A stretch of 64,000 nucleotides of DNA from Nannocystis exedens (GTDB taxonomy: Bacteria > Myxococcota_A > Polyangia > Nannocystales > Nannocystaceae), in the NCBI RefSeq assembly GCF_002343915.1, contig NZ_NETK01000001.1, positions 10,936,001 through 11,000,000 on the forward strand. The letters run 5' to 3'. The translations under genes were made by a program, and so were the position numbers. The notes below the pieces were generated by a model that saw only the letters and a program-made list of their open reading frames with translations, ran no database searches and was not told the DNA's origin. Positions within the stretch are counted from its first letter, which is position 1, and every line of letters begins with the position of its first letter. Shown here piece by piece: positions 1 through 9,007 of the stretch.

Positions 1-597
1 GATGATCTGCGGCTCGCGCGAGGTGATGACCTCGCGCAGGATCTTGTCGCTCAGGAGCTGCTCGGGGTCGTCGACCGGCTGGCGATCGAGGCCGCGGGCG
101 ACGCGGATGGCGTAGCGCTCGCCCTCGGTCAACACGAGGAAGCCCTTGCTGGCGCCGGTCAGCGCGACGACCTGATCGATGAGCTCGGACAGCAGGCCGT
201 CGAGGCTGCTCTCGGCCCGCGCGAGCAGCTCGGAGAAGCGCTGCAGGTTGCGCATGGCGTCGATCTGCAGGCGCGCGGCGCTCTCGGGGTCGGCGGCCGG
301 CGCCGGCGGGTCGACGGCCGAGAAGGTGACCTCGACGTTGCCGATGAGCATCACGTCGCCGTGGCGCAGGACGTGCTCGCGCAGCTTCTTGCCGGCGACG
401 AAGAACACGGTGCTGCGGCTCGACGACTCGACCTTGAAGCTGCCGGCGGTGTGCTCGAGCGTGCAGTGCGAGGGGGCGATGTCCGGGCCCTGCAAGACGA
501 GGTGGCAGTCGCGCGAGGAGCCGATCTGCGTGATCCGGTGGCGCAACAGGAAGCGCTGGGTGACGCCGTCGGGGCCGGTGTATTGCAGGTGGGGCAT
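1..597 (-). CDS. FHA-GAF regulator, C-terminus outside window
   Basis: Partial gene read leftwards; the ATG is at 595-597 and the frame is still open at base 1 (199 codons visible). An N-terminal FHA domain (about residues 1-95) has GSSRDCHLVL and SHCTLEH motifs, which would bind a phosphothreonine peptide. From about residue 115 a GAF-like sensor domain begins (LLSELIDQVVALTGASKGFL). In myxobacteria this order is usually followed by a sigma-54 AAA+ domain and a Fis-type helix-turn-helix, so a sigma-54-dependent activator is the likeliest identity, but that part is not in the window. It lies 7 bases after a membrane hypothetical and downstream of a Ser/Thr kinase on the same strand, so kinase-controlled signalling is a reasonable inference. 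Confidence 0.8.
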   Translation of the reverse strand, partial: MPHLQYTGPDGVTQRFLLRHRITQIGSSRDCHLVLQGPDIAPSHCTLEHTAGSFKVESSSRSTVFFVAGKKLREHVLRHGDVMLIGNVEVTFSAVDPPAPAADPESAARLQIDAMRNLQRFSELLARAESSLDGLLSELIDQVVALTGASKGFLVLTEGERYAIRVARGLDRQPVDDPEQLLSDKILREVITSREPQII

Positions 598-604
598 GCG
601 GTTC

Positions 605-1666
605 TCAGAAGCGGATCTTGACGCCGAGACCCCCGCCGCCCGGGACGAACGTGGGAGCCGGCGCCACCTGCAGGATATCACTTCTGCGGAGGCCGCTCGA
701 CCGGGGCCCGGGCTTGCCCGCGGGCGGTTTGCCGGGCTTTTTGCCGCGCGCGTCGTCGTCGCCCTTGAGCTCGCTGCGCGGCACTCGGACCCGCTTGGCG
801 GTGGTGAACGGGCGGAACAGAACCTGCGCGAGGACGATGTCGAGGGCCAGGGTGCCGAGAAAGAGGATGCCCATCGTCTGCTCCGCGTTGCGCAGCAGCA
901 GGCCAGGTTCTTCCTGCAAATCGCAGACGAGGGAGCTGGGCTGGTAGCCGTTCAGGCGATCGCAGGACGACACGCGCTTGATGAACAGGCCGAGCGCGGC
1001 CGCCCCGATCGCCAGCTCGCTGGCGAGGAACACCCCGCCGAGGGCCTTGTTGCCGTTGTAGAAGTGGCCGACGCCGAACGGCACCAGCGCGACGGCGCGG
1101 TTGCGGGCGACCTTCTCGACGACCTCGACCTCCTGCTGCTCGTAGGCCTTGCGCAGCCGCTCGTGATCGCGGCCGAGCGCGCTGTGGCGGACCTTGAGCT
1201 CGTCGAGATCGGCGATGCACGCGGCCCGCTCGCCCTTGCACATGTTGAAGCTGGCCCGGTCGCGCTCCTCGCGGAGGCTGTTGTAGAGGTCGTAGAAGGC
1301 CTTGCTGTGGGTGTCGGCCGGCGGGCGCCAGTCGGGCGAGGAGGCCAGCAGGCGCTTGATGTACCCGGTGGCCCACTCCTGGCTGACCGGCGCGATGTCC
1401 GGGTCCTGCAAGGTCGCGTCGGAGAGGTAGCGCAGCGCGGCCTCCTCGAGCAGCGGATCGCCGAGCTTGCGCCCGTCGACCAGCATCGGCTCGAGCAGCG
1501 CGCGTACGCGGGCCCAGTTGCCCTGGCTCCACGCCTGGATGGCGGCGTTGACCTTGTCGGTCTCGGTCGTGGGTACGAGCGGCGGCGCGGGCGTGGTCGG
1601 CGGGCGCGCGTGGACCGGCGACGCGACGGCGACACCGAGAGCGAGCGAGCAGGCGAGGAGGCGCAT
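605..1666 (-). CDS. Secreted or membrane hypothetical protein
   Basis: 353 residues, family not recognised. The N-terminus (MRLLACSLALGVAVASPVHA) is a signal peptide. Residues about 35-110 are helical and acidic, and a charged, coiled-coil-like stretch covers about 150-190. Two hydrophobic segments follow (around FLASELAIGAAALGLF and MGILFLGTLALDIVLAQVLF), with the short VALVPFGVGHFYNG motif just before the first; Pro-Gly-x-Gly-like motifs of this kind occur in small membrane proteins. The tail is rich in Lys, Gly and Pro. It sits 22 bases after the Ser/Thr kinase gene and 7 bases before an FHA-GAF gene, so the three are probably one transcript. An envelope role is inferred only from the signal and membrane segments. 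Confidence 0.75.
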   Translation of the reverse strand: MRLLACSLALGVAVASPVHARPPTTPAPPLVPTTETDKVNAAIQAWSQGNWARVRALLEPMLVDGRKLGDPLLEEAALRYLSDATLQDPDIAPVSQEWATGYIKRLLASSPDWRPPADTHSKAFYDLYNSLREERDRASFNMCKGERAACIADLDELKVRHSALGRDHERLRKAYEQQEVEVVEKVARNRAVALVPFGVGHFYNGNKALGGVFLASELAIGAAALGLFIKRVSSCDRLNGYQPSSLVCDLQEEPGLLLRNAEQTMGILFLGTLALDIVLAQVLFRPFTTAKRVRVPRSELKGDDDARGKKPGKPPAGKPGPRSSGLRRSDILQVAPAPTFVPGGGGLGVKIRF

Positions 1667-1688
1667 GCGGGATCGGGTGGACGCGGCG

Positions 1689-3521
1689 CTACAGCGGCGT
1701 GAGAGCGATGGGGAACGAATTGCGGCCGGGGCCGATCCGCTGCTTGAAGGTCTTGCTGGCGTAGCCCTGCGCGCGCACCTCGATGACGATCTCGGCCTCG
1801 AGCTGGACGCCGAGGTCGATGTCGGGGAAGCGCTCGACGTCGAGGAGGTGCGGGCGCGTGTCGGGGCAGGGGCCGCTGACGCACACGACGGTGGTCTGCT
1901 GCGGGTTGCCGGTGAAGTCGAGGATCGCCTTGAGCGGCTTGACCGGCAGCTCGATCGGCGTGCCGGGTCGACAGTCGCCGCGCTCGACGGTGACGTGGCC
2001 CTTGTACTTGGGGCCGGCGACGTGGACCAGCGCGCGCTCGCCGGGCAGGTCGAACTCGACGACCTCGCTGCGCAGCGGCTGCTTGAGCTTGCCGATCTGC
2101 AGCGAGTGCAGGCCGCCCTGCAGCAGCACGACCGGCATGCCGACGACCTTCACGGCGCACGGGGTGGTGGTGGCCGCGGCCTTGGGCGTGGCCTTGGTCG
2201 CCTCGGCGGGGCGCACGCCGACGCTCTTGCGCGGGGTCGGCGGCTCGACCACGGCCTTGGGCTCCTCGCGCGGCGGCTCGCTCGGCGAGGTCGCCTTGTG
2301 CTCGGGCCGGATCGCCGTCGACGGGACGATGCCGCCGCCCGCGCCCTCGTCGCCGGGGCGGAAGTTCTCCTCGGTCGGCGGGGTCATGTACAAAAGGACA
2401 GCCCCGCCGCTGACCGCGGCGGTGGCGAGGAGCGCGGCGCCGCCGGCCATCAGCCGCTTGACGGTGCGCTCGCGGGTCCGCAGCCGCGAGAGCATCAGCT
2501 TGGCCTGCTTCTGGTCGCGCTCGAGCTCGAGGACGCGGCCGAGCAGGCGGATCGCCCGGGCGCTGTGGCCGGCCTTGGTGGCGCCCTCGGCCCGGGTCAT
2601 CAGCGCGTTGCAGATTCGCTTGTCGAGCTGGTCGACGTAGCGGTCCGGATCGGTGAAGTAGGCGGTGACCTCTTCCTGCGTGGCGCTGACGCCGACCTCG
2701 TCGAGGTAGCGCTCGAGGTCGCGGACCACGTCGTCGGCGGTCTGGTAACGCTGCTCCGGCTCGCGCGCGAGGGCGCGATCGATGATCGCCTCGAGCTCGT
2801 CGTCGACCAGCGAACAGATGATGCTGGGCCGCGTGTACTCGGCCTCGGCGATCCGCGCGAGCACCTCGTGCGGGTTGCGGCCCGAGAACGGCAGCTCGCC
2901 GGTGGCCAGCTGGTAGAGCATGACGCCGACGGCGAACAGGTCGGTGCGCGAGTCGATCGGCTTGCCGTTGATCAGCTCCGGCGCCATGTAGGCCGGGCTG
3001 CCGAGCAGCTGGCCCGTCATGGTGAGCTTCTGATGGTCGATGATCTGGGCGATCCCGAAGTCCATCAGCTTGAGGCAGCCGTCGCTGCGGATCATGACGT
3101 TCTCGGGCTTGATGTCGCGGTGGACGATGCCCGACTTGTGCGCGTGCCCGAGGGCGGCGCACAGGCGGTGGATGATCAGCGCGGCGAGGGCCGGCCGCGG
3201 CCGCCAGCGCGTGTCGAGCCACTCGCGCAGGGTCATGCCGTGGATGAATTCGGTGACGAGGTAGCTCTCCGCCTCGCTCTCGCCCGAGTAGTCGTAGATC
3301 TCGAGGATGTTCTCGTGCCGCAGCTTGGCGACCGTGATCGCCTCGCGCCGCAGGCGGGCCCGCGACTCCTCGCGCCCGGCCATGTGCGGGTGCAGAACCT
3401 TGATCGCGACCTCGCGGCTCAGGACCGTGTCGATGCCGCGGTAAACCACGGCCATGCCGCCATGCCCGACCTCGCTCTGGATCTCGTACTTGTCGAGCTT
3501 GGTTCCGACCAGGGTGGGCAT
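1689..3521 (-). CDS. Serine/threonine protein kinase, membrane-anchored
   Basis: 610 residues, transfers phosphate from ATP to Ser/Thr of partner proteins. The kinase domain covers about residues 12-270: Gly-rich loop GHGGMAVVYRG (19-29), catalytic Lys in VAIKVL (41), HRDIKPENV (134-142), DFG (154-156) and YMAPE (178-182) are all intact, so it should be active. A single transmembrane helix (about 357-379) is followed by a Pro/Glu-rich linker and a C-terminal domain of about 150 residues, PEGA-like in composition, presumably outside the cytoplasm. An upstream in-frame ATG at 3572 exists, but 3521 gives the normal N-terminus (MPTLVGTKLDKYEI). First gene of a probable three-gene operon ending in an FHA regulator, a natural reader of Thr phosphorylation. 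A degenerate copy of the 20-bp repeat lies in frame at 2384-2403, next to the membrane segment. Confidence 0.93.
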   Translation of the reverse strand: MPTLVGTKLDKYEIQSEVGHGGMAVVYRGIDTVLSREVAIKVLHPHMAGREESRARLRREAITVAKLRHENILEIYDYSGESEAESYLVTEFIHGMTLREWLDTRWRPRPALAALIIHRLCAALGHAHKSGIVHRDIKPENVMIRSDGCLKLMDFGIAQIIDHQKLTMTGQLLGSPAYMAPELINGKPIDSRTDLFAVGVMLYQLATGELPFSGRNPHEVLARIAEAEYTRPSIICSLVDDELEAIIDRALAREPEQRYQTADDVVRDLERYLDEVGVSATQEEVTAYFTDPDRYVDQLDKRICNALMTRAEGATKAGHSARAIRLLGRVLELERDQKQAKLMLSRLRTRERTVKRLMAGGAALLATAAVSGGAVLLYMTPPTEENFRPGDEGAGGGIVPSTAIRPEHKATSPSEPPREEPKAVVEPPTPRKSVGVRPAEATKATPKAAATTTPCAVKVVGMPVVLLQGGLHSLQIGKLKQPLRSEVVEFDLPGERALVHVAGPKYKGHVTVERGDCRPGTPIELPVKPLKAILDFTGNPQQTTVVCVSGPCPDTRPHLLDVERFPDIDLGVQLEAEIVIEVRAQGYASKTFKQRIGPGRNSFPIALTPL

Positions 3522-3772
3522 CGCGGGAAGAGGGCTCCGTCCGTGTACTACAGATCGACCCCGGCAGGGCACAAGGCCGGTTCCGCCCCGCGGGCAGATC
3601 GGCTCCAGCGGGCGATTTTTCGGCCCCGGAGAGCCCGCTGCCCGGGCGCCGGACGCGACCGGACGCGACCGGACCGGCCCTTAGACACCACGTCCGCGCA
3701 CCTCTCCGGCGCGAAGGTGCGCCTGGGCTCCGCGCGCCGGGCCGATCCGTGGTAGGGGGAAAGCAGCGTTCC

Positions 3773-5617
3773 ATGCCCCGCTCCGGTTTCGTGCCCCAGC
3801 CCGCCGAGGGGCTGACCTTCCCCAACGCCCTGGACATGTTCGCCGCGCGCGTGCGACGCACGCCGGCGGCCACGGCGCTGCGCTACAAGCTGCGTGGGAG
3901 CTGGCACACGCTTCAGTGGCGGGATTGGCACCAGGCCAGCCGGGCCATCGCCGCCGCGCTGGTGCGCATCCACGGCGTCCAGCCCGGCGACCGGATCGCC
4001 GTCCTGGCCCGCACGCGGGTCGAGTGGGCTCTCGTCGACCTCGCCATCGCCATGGCCGGCGCCGTCAGCGTGCCCATCTACCCCAGCGTGACGCCCGAGC
4101 AGGCGGCGTACATCCTGCGCGACTGCGGCGCCCGGCTGGCGTTCGCCGACAACCCCGGCTGGCCCGAGCGCCTGCGCGGGCGCGACCACGCGCTCCGCCA
4201 CACGTTCTGCTTCGACGAGGCCGGGCCGCTGGCCGCCGACTGGAGCTCGTTCGAGGCGCTCCAGACGGCCGGGGAGGGCGCACTGCCGGGGGCCGAGGCG
4301 GCGCTCGAGGCGATCGCCGAGGAACTGTCGCTGACCGACGACTTCACGTGGGTGTACACGTCGGGCACCACGGGCCGCCCGAAAGGCGCGATGCTCACCC
4401 ACCGGAACATCGTTTACGAGGCGTGGGCGATCAAGAGCGTGATCGCGGCCGATCACGCCGACGAGCAGCTGATGGTCCTGCCGCTGGCCCACGTGTTCGG
4501 CCGCCACCTCTTGTGGGGCGCGGTGGAGCAGGGGGCGGTCTCCGCGTTCGCCGCCGACCCGGCCGAGCTCGAGCTGGATCTCGTCGCGGTCGCGCCGACG
4601 TTCATGGGCGCGGTGCCGCAGATCTACGAGCGCCTCTACGCGCAGATCCGCGCGGAGGTCGCCGCCGCCGGCAAGCTCGCCGAGGCCAGCTTCGCCTGGT
4701 GCCTGCAAGTCGGCCGCAAGGTCAGCATGTGCCGCCAGCGCGGCCAGGCGGTGCCGGGCGCCCTGGCGGTCAAGGCGAGCGTGGCCGACAAGCTGTTCTT
4801 CGCCCGGATCCGCCAGCGCCTCGGCGGTCGCCTGCGCTTCTTCGTGTCGGGCGGGGCGCCGCTGGCCCGCGAGGTGGCCGAGTTCTTCCACGCGCTCGGG
4901 GTCCTGATCCTCGAGGGTTACGGGCTGTCGGAGACGACCGGCGCCTGCACCGTCAACCGCCCCGACCGGTTCCGCTTCGGCACCGTCGGCCCGACCATGC
5001 CGGGCTGTGAGCTGCGGATCGCCGACGACGGCGAGGTCCTGGTGCGCGGTCCGGGGGTCATGCGCGGCTACCACGACCTGCCCGAAGAGACCGCCGCGGC
5101 GATCGACGCCCAGGGCTGGCTGCACACCGGCGACATCGGCGAGCTGCACGACGGGTTCTTGACGATCACCGACCGCAAGAAGGACCTGATCATCACCTCG
5201 ACCGGCAAGACGATCGCGCCGCAGCCGCTCGAGCGGCGGCTCGAGCTGGCGGAGGGGATCGCCCACGTGCTGGTCGTCGGCGACGGGCGGCCCTACCTGG
5301 CGGCGCTGATCGCCCTCGACGAGGAGGCGATGTTGGCCCGCTCGCGCCAGGAGGGGCTGGGCGCGCGCCGTCTGGCCGATCTCGTGCGGCACCCGCGGAT
5401 CTTGCAGATCGTCCAGGGCCACATCGACGCGCTCAACGCCGATCTCGCCAGCTACGAGGCGATCCGCCGGTTCTCGGTGGTGACCACGCCGCTGACGATC
5501 ACCGGCGGCGAGCTGACCCCGACCGGCAAGCTGCGCCGCCGCGAGGTCCAGGACCGCTACGCGGCCCAGATCGCCGCGCTCTACCCAGATTCCGGGCAGC
5601 GGGCGGTCGCCGGTTGA
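3773..5617 (+). CDS. AMP-forming long-chain acyl-CoA ligase
   Basis: 614 residues of the ANL superfamily; activates a fatty acid to acyl-AMP and then acyl-CoA. Diagnostic motifs: P-loop YTSGTTGRPKGAMLTHRN, EGYGLSETTG, GWLHTGDIG, and the hinge and catalytic-lysine region DRKKDLIITSTGKTIAPQPLE. Length and motifs fit the FadD15/FAA-type long-chain ligases rather than acetyl-CoA synthetase. The ATG at 3773 is preceded by an AGGGGG ribosome site; a GTG at 3749 is in frame but lies across that site. Transcribed divergently from the kinase gene across a 251-bp gap, and alone on its strand, so a house-keeping role in fatty-acid entry or recycling is likely. The exact chain length accepted cannot be read from the sequence. 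Confidence 0.92.
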   Translation: MPRSGFVPQPAEGLTFPNALDMFAARVRRTPAATALRYKLRGSWHTLQWRDWHQASRAIAAALVRIHGVQPGDRIAVLARTRVEWALVDLAIAMAGAVSVPIYPSVTPEQAAYILRDCGARLAFADNPGWPERLRGRDHALRHTFCFDEAGPLAADWSSFEALQTAGEGALPGAEAALEAIAEELSLTDDFTWVYTSGTTGRPKGAMLTHRNIVYEAWAIKSVIAADHADEQLMVLPLAHVFGRHLLWGAVEQGAVSAFAADPAELELDLVAVAPTFMGAVPQIYERLYAQIRAEVAAAGKLAEASFAWCLQVGRKVSMCRQRGQAVPGALAVKASVADKLFFARIRQRLGGRLRFFVSGGAPLAREVAEFFHALGVLILEGYGLSETTGACTVNRPDRFRFGTVGPTMPGCELRIADDGEVLVRGPGVMRGYHDLPEETAAAIDAQGWLHTGDIGELHDGFLTITDRKKDLIITSTGKTIAPQPLERRLELAEGIAHVLVVGDGRPYLAALIALDEEAMLARSRQEGLGARRLADLVRHPRILQIVQGHIDALNADLASYEAIRRFSVVTTPLTITGGELTPTGKLRRREVQDRYAAQIAALYPDSGQRAVAG

Positions 5618-5677
5618 GTCGGCGCGGCCGCCGCGGGGGTGTGGCGGCGAGGGGGTCGGCGACCGTTCGCTTTATGC

Positions 5678-5706
5678 TTGACGCCCGCGGGCGGTTGCGC
5701 TACCTA
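5678..5706 (+). promoter_or_regulatory. Probable sigma-70 promoter of tRNA-Val
   Basis: TTGACG at 5678-5683, then 17 bases, then TACCTA at 5701-5706. The -35 is good and the -10 is poor. Transcription would start about 35-40 bases before the tRNA. Confidence 0.4.
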
Positions 5707-5745
5707 GGCAGCCCCTCGCCCGCACCGGCGAGCAGCACGAAAAAC

Positions 5746-5819
5746 AGGGCCGTAGCTCAGTTGGTTAGAGCGCTACCTTGACACGGTAGAGGTCGACGGT
5801 TCGAATCCGTCCGGTCCTA
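5746..5819 (+). tRNA. tRNA-Val (anticodon GAC)
   Basis: 74 bases fold as a full cloverleaf. The acceptor AGGGCCG pairs with CGGTCCT (one G-T pair), the D-arm is GCTC/GAGC, the anticodon stem CTACC/GGTAG carries loop TTGACAC (anticodon GAC, reading GUC/GUU), and the T-arm GACGG/CCGTC has a TTCGAAT loop. The discriminator base is A. The 3' CCA is not encoded, because TGG follows, so it must be added enzymatically. Confidence 0.97.
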
Positions 5820-5824
5820 TGGAA

Positions 5825-5855
5825 CGCCGCTGAGGCTCGCCTCAGCGGCGTTTTT
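5825..5855 (+). terminator. Intrinsic terminator after tRNA-Val
   Basis: A perfect 11-bp stem (CGCCGCTGAGG / CCTCAGCGGCG) with a CTCG loop is followed at once by TTTTT. It ends the tRNA transcript 6 bases after the tRNA and separates it from thrS. Confidence 0.92.
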
Positions 5856-5905
5856 CTTGTTTCTCGCTCGCTCCCGCGGCTCGGCTTGTGTACGCTTCGC
5901 GCCCC

Positions 5906-7678
5906 ATGGCGGACGAACACGCGCAAGAGATCGAGCACATGATCGACCCTTCGGTGCCGAATCTGTCGCCGGTCGAGACTCTGCGGCACAGCGCGGCCCA
6001 CGTGATGGCATCGGCGATCAAGCGGCTGTGGCCCGAGGCCAAGCTGGCGTTCGGGCCGCACACCGAGGACGGCTTCTACTACGACATCGACATGCCGCAC
6101 CGCCTCGTCCCCGAGGACTTCGCGGCGATCGAGGCCGAGATGCAGAAGGAGGTCGACGCGCGTCACCCCTTCGTGCGCGAGGAGATCACCCGCGACGCGG
6201 CGATCGAGCTGTTCCGCGGCCTGAACGAGACCTACAAGGTCGAGGCGATCGGATCGATCCCTGCCGGCGCCACGCTGACGCTCTACCGCAGCGGCGACTT
6301 CGTCGATCTGTGCCGCGGCCCCCACGTCAAGAGCACCGCCGACGTGCGCGCCTTCAAGGTGATGAGCATCGCCGGCGCGTACTGGCGCGGCGACGAGAAG
6401 CGGCCGCAGCTGCAGCGCGTGTACGGCACGGCCTTCGCCGACCGCAAGGAGCTGAAGGAGCACCTGCGCCTGCTCGAGGAGGCCAAGGCCCGCGACCATC
6501 GCAAGCTCGGCAAGGAGCTCGGGCTCTTCTACTTCGACCCGATCGCGCCGGCGAGCCCGTTCTTCACCGGCCGCGGGGCGACCGTGTACAACCTGCTGCA
6601 GGCCTACGTGCGCGGGCTGTACCGCCGGCACGGCTATCAAGAGGTGATCACGCCGCAGATCTTCGACATGGATCTGTTCCGCACCTCGGGCCACTACGAG
6701 CACTACAAAGAGAACATGTTCGCCTGCACGGTGGACGAGCGCGAGTTCGGGGTGAAGCCGATGAATTGCCCCGGCCACTGCGTGCTGTTCCGCCAGTCGC
6801 ACCACAGCTACCGCGATCTCCCGCAGCGCCTGGCCGACTTCGGCCGCCTGCACCGCTACGAGCGCGCCGGCGTGGTCCACGGGCTCACCCGCGTGCGCAG
6901 CTTCTGCCAGGACGACGCGCACATCTTCTGCACCGCCGACCAGGTCGGGCAGGAGATCGCCAACGTCACGGCGATGATCCTCGAGTGCTACAAGACCTTC
7001 GGCTTCGATCGGCCGGAGATCGAGGTCAGCACCCGCCCGGCGTCATTCCTCGGCGAGCTCGAGACGTGGAACCGGGCCGAGGCGGCGTTGATGGCCGCGC
7101 TCGACGGCGCCGGCCTGCCGTACACCATCAACCACGGCGACGGCGCGTTCTACGGGCCGAAGATCGACTTCAAGGTCCGCGACGCGTTGCGCCGCAGCTG
7201 GCAGCTCGGCACCGTCCAGCTCGACTTCCAGCTGCCCGAGCGGTTCGGCCTCGAGTACGTCGCGCCCGACGACTCGCGCGGCCGGCCGGTGATGATCCAC
7301 CGGGCCATGCTCGGCAGCCTCGAGCGGTTCTTCGGCGTCTACCTCGAGCACGTCGCCGGTCGCTTCCCGACCTGGCTCGCGCCGGTGCAGGTGGCGATCT
7401 TGCCGATCACCGCGGCGCACCACGCGTGGGCCGGCGAGGTCGAGGCGGCGCTGGTCGCTCGCGGCCTGCGGGTCCACACCGACCTGCGCAACGAGAAGCT
7501 CGGCCTGAAGATCCGCGAGGCCACGCTGCTGCGCGTGCCGACGATGCTGGTCCTCGGCGACAAGGAGGTCGAGGGCAGGGGCGTCGCGCCGCGCACCCGC
7601 GACGGTCAGACGGGCGCGCTCGAGCCCCTGGCCGGCTTCGTCGAGCGCATGGCCGAAGAGGCCCGGATCCCGTCCTGA
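5906..7678 (+). CDS. thrS: Threonyl-tRNA synthetase without TGS domain
   Basis: 590 residues, class II synthetase charging tRNA-Thr. It opens almost directly in the editing domain: HSAAH (residues 28-32) is the metal-binding HxxxH motif, with DLCRGPH further on, so mischarged Ser-tRNA can still be cleared. The catalytic core is complete: motif 1 region (YVRGLYRRHGYQEVITPQ), MNCPGHC zinc-site Cys, motif 2 (RYERAGVVHGLTRVRSFCQDD) and motif 3 (MIHRAMLGSLERF), followed by the anticodon-binding domain. The family is usually about 640 residues with an N-terminal TGS domain; that domain is missing here, as in some other bacteria. ATG at 5906 is chosen over an in-frame GTG at 5888. Starts 50 bases after the tRNA terminator. 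Confidence 0.96.
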   Translation: MADEHAQEIEHMIDPSVPNLSPVETLRHSAAHVMASAIKRLWPEAKLAFGPHTEDGFYYDIDMPHRLVPEDFAAIEAEMQKEVDARHPFVREEITRDAAIELFRGLNETYKVEAIGSIPAGATLTLYRSGDFVDLCRGPHVKSTADVRAFKVMSIAGAYWRGDEKRPQLQRVYGTAFADRKELKEHLRLLEEAKARDHRKLGKELGLFYFDPIAPASPFFTGRGATVYNLLQAYVRGLYRRHGYQEVITPQIFDMDLFRTSGHYEHYKENMFACTVDEREFGVKPMNCPGHCVLFRQSHHSYRDLPQRLADFGRLHRYERAGVVHGLTRVRSFCQDDAHIFCTADQVGQEIANVTAMILECYKTFGFDRPEIEVSTRPASFLGELETWNRAEAALMAALDGAGLPYTINHGDGAFYGPKIDFKVRDALRRSWQLGTVQLDFQLPERFGLEYVAPDDSRGRPVMIHRAMLGSLERFFGVYLEHVAGRFPTWLAPVQVAILPITAAHHAWAGEVEAALVARGLRVHTDLRNEKLGLKIREATLLRVPTMLVLGDKEVEGRGVAPRTRDGQTGALEPLAGFVERMAEEARIPS

Positions 7679-7821
7679 AGTCGTGACGGCGCGGTCACGA
7701 ATGTGACGGCGCCGACGCTGGCACGACCTGGCGAGGACCCTGGGGCCCGCGCCGCGCACCGCCCCGACAGCCGGCTCGGGGTGCGCTGCGCGGGCCGCTG
7801 CGTGCTGCGCGTCGAAGGGGC

Positions 7822-7852
7822 TTGACGGCGCGTCCAGAATTGCACACAAAAT
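7822..7852 (+). promoter_or_regulatory. Possible promoter of the infC operon
   Basis: TTGACG at 7822-7827 and CAAAAT at 7847-7852, spaced 19 bases. The spacing is longer than ideal. It would give a leader of about 60 bases before the infC start at 7921. Confidence 0.4.
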
Positions 7853-7907
7853 GGCGCCCCGGCTGGGGAGGTGCGCGAAGCTCGCCTCACTCGCCGCATT
7901 TCTCTTG

Positions 7908-7913
7908 AAGGAG
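7908..7913 (+). promoter_or_regulatory. Ribosome site fixing the infC AUC start
   Basis: AAGGAG, ending 7 bases before ATC at 7921. No ATG, GTG or TTG lies in frame at a suitable distance, so this site supports the rare start codon. Confidence 0.8.
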
Positions 7914-7920
7914 TACCACC

Positions 7921-8631
7921 ATCGGCCGCAGACAACAGAAGCCCAAGCCCCGCGTCGAGACCCATCGCGTAGGTCGCCGGATCCGCGTCAAGGAAGTCCG
8001 GGTGATCGACGCCAATGGCGAACAGCTTGGGATCATGCTCACCCAGGATGCCATGGCGCGCGCGGAGGAGGCGAACCTTCAGTTGGTTGAAGTCAACCCG
8101 AAGGCCAGCCCTCCCGTGTGCAAGATCATGGACTACGGGAAGTTCAAGTACGAGACCGCCAAGCGCGACCGCGAGGCGAAGAAGAACCAGAAGACGACGG
8201 AGCTCAAAGAGGTCAAGTTCCGCCCGAAGACCCATGACCACGACTTCGACTTCAAGACGCGGCACATCCGCCGCTTCCTGGACGAAGGCGACAAGGTCAA
8301 GCTCGTCGTCCAGTTCCGCGGTCGCGAGATCACCCACCCCGAGACGGGTCGTGCGATCCTCGAGAAGGTGATCCGCGAGCTCGTCGACGTCGCCACGGTG
8401 CTTCAGCTGGCGCAGATGGAGGGCAACCGCATGAACATGGTGCTCGCCCCCAAGCCGCAGCGTCCGGGCACCGTGAAGCCCAAGCCGCCCGAAGGCCCGA
8501 TCGTCCGTCCTGCCGCTCCGCCGCCGCCGCCGCCGTCCACTGACGACGAGGACGACGACGAGGGCTACGACGACGACTTCGACGACGACACGACCGGTCT
8601 CGACGATCCGGACGCTGACGCCGCCAACTGA
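7921..8631 (+). CDS. infC: Translation initiation factor IF-3, AUC start
   Basis: 236 residues. IF-3 binds the 30S subunit, prevents early 50S joining and rejects non-AUG starts. Core motifs are present: IRVKEVRVID, EQLGIML, PPVCKIMDYGKFKYE and the C-terminal domain with FQFRG-like VVQFRGREITH. The start is ATC at 7921, preceded by AAGGAG; the next in-frame Met lies well inside the domain. From established knowledge, E. coli infC uses AUU and the Myxococcus xanthus homologue Dsg uses AUC, so IF-3 represses its own rare start. Past about residue 170 it has a Pro-rich and then Asp/Glu-rich tail of about 65 residues, as in Dsg but absent from E. coli IF-3. It heads infC-rpmI-rplT. Confidence 0.95.
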   Translation: MGRRQQKPKPRVETHRVGRRIRVKEVRVIDANGEQLGIMLTQDAMARAEEANLQLVEVNPKASPPVCKIMDYGKFKYETAKRDREAKKNQKTTELKEVKFRPKTHDHDFDFKTRHIRRFLDEGDKVKLVVQFRGREITHPETGRAILEKVIRELVDVATVLQLAQMEGNRMNMVLAPKPQRPGTVKPKPPEGPIVRPAAPPPPPPSTDDEDDDEGYDDDFDDDTTGLDDPDADAAN

Positions 8632-8800
8632 AACCGGGGCAGGCGGGGCCGTCCGCCTGCTCGAAACCGTGAGTCAACACAAAACCAGCGGCCAGCCCCG
8701 GACCTCGCGTCCGCGGGCGAGCTGGGGTATCTCCAGCCCCCCGTCACGCTTCAAGGCGCCCCGCGCCTGAACTGGCCCTCGCTCTTTAGAAGACGCCATC

Positions 8801-9004
8801 ATGCCCAAGATGAAGTCCCACTCCGGCGCGAAGAAGCGCTTTCGCTTCACCGCTTCCGGCAAGGCGAAGCGAAAGCACTCGCACAAGAACCACATCCTCA
8901 CCAAGAAGCACAGCGACCGCATTCGCAAGCTCAAGGGCATGACGATCGTCTCGGAGCCCGACCAGCGGCGGATCGAGATCATGCTTCCGAACGGGAGGAC
9001 CTGA
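8801..9004 (+). CDS. rpmI: Ribosomal protein bL35
   Basis: 67 residues, very basic, with the family opening MPKMKSHSGAKKRFR, the SHKNHILTKKHSDRIRKLKG core and the normal length. A component of the large subunit. It lies between infC (169-base gap) and rplT (3-base gap), the universal infC-rpmI-rplT order. In the 169-base gap, CAGGCGG/CCGCCTG (8640-8659) can form a small hairpin without a T-run; it may be a processing or attenuation site, but nothing proves that. Confidence 0.97.
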   Translation: MPKMKSHSGAKKRFRFTASGKAKRKHSHKNHILTKKHSDRIRKLKGMTIVSEPDQRRIEIMLPNGRT

Positions 9005-9007
9005 ACC

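Noticed and set aside
5825..5905. T-box leader for thrS
   Set aside because: Only the tRNA terminator lies there; no specifier loop or T-box sequence.
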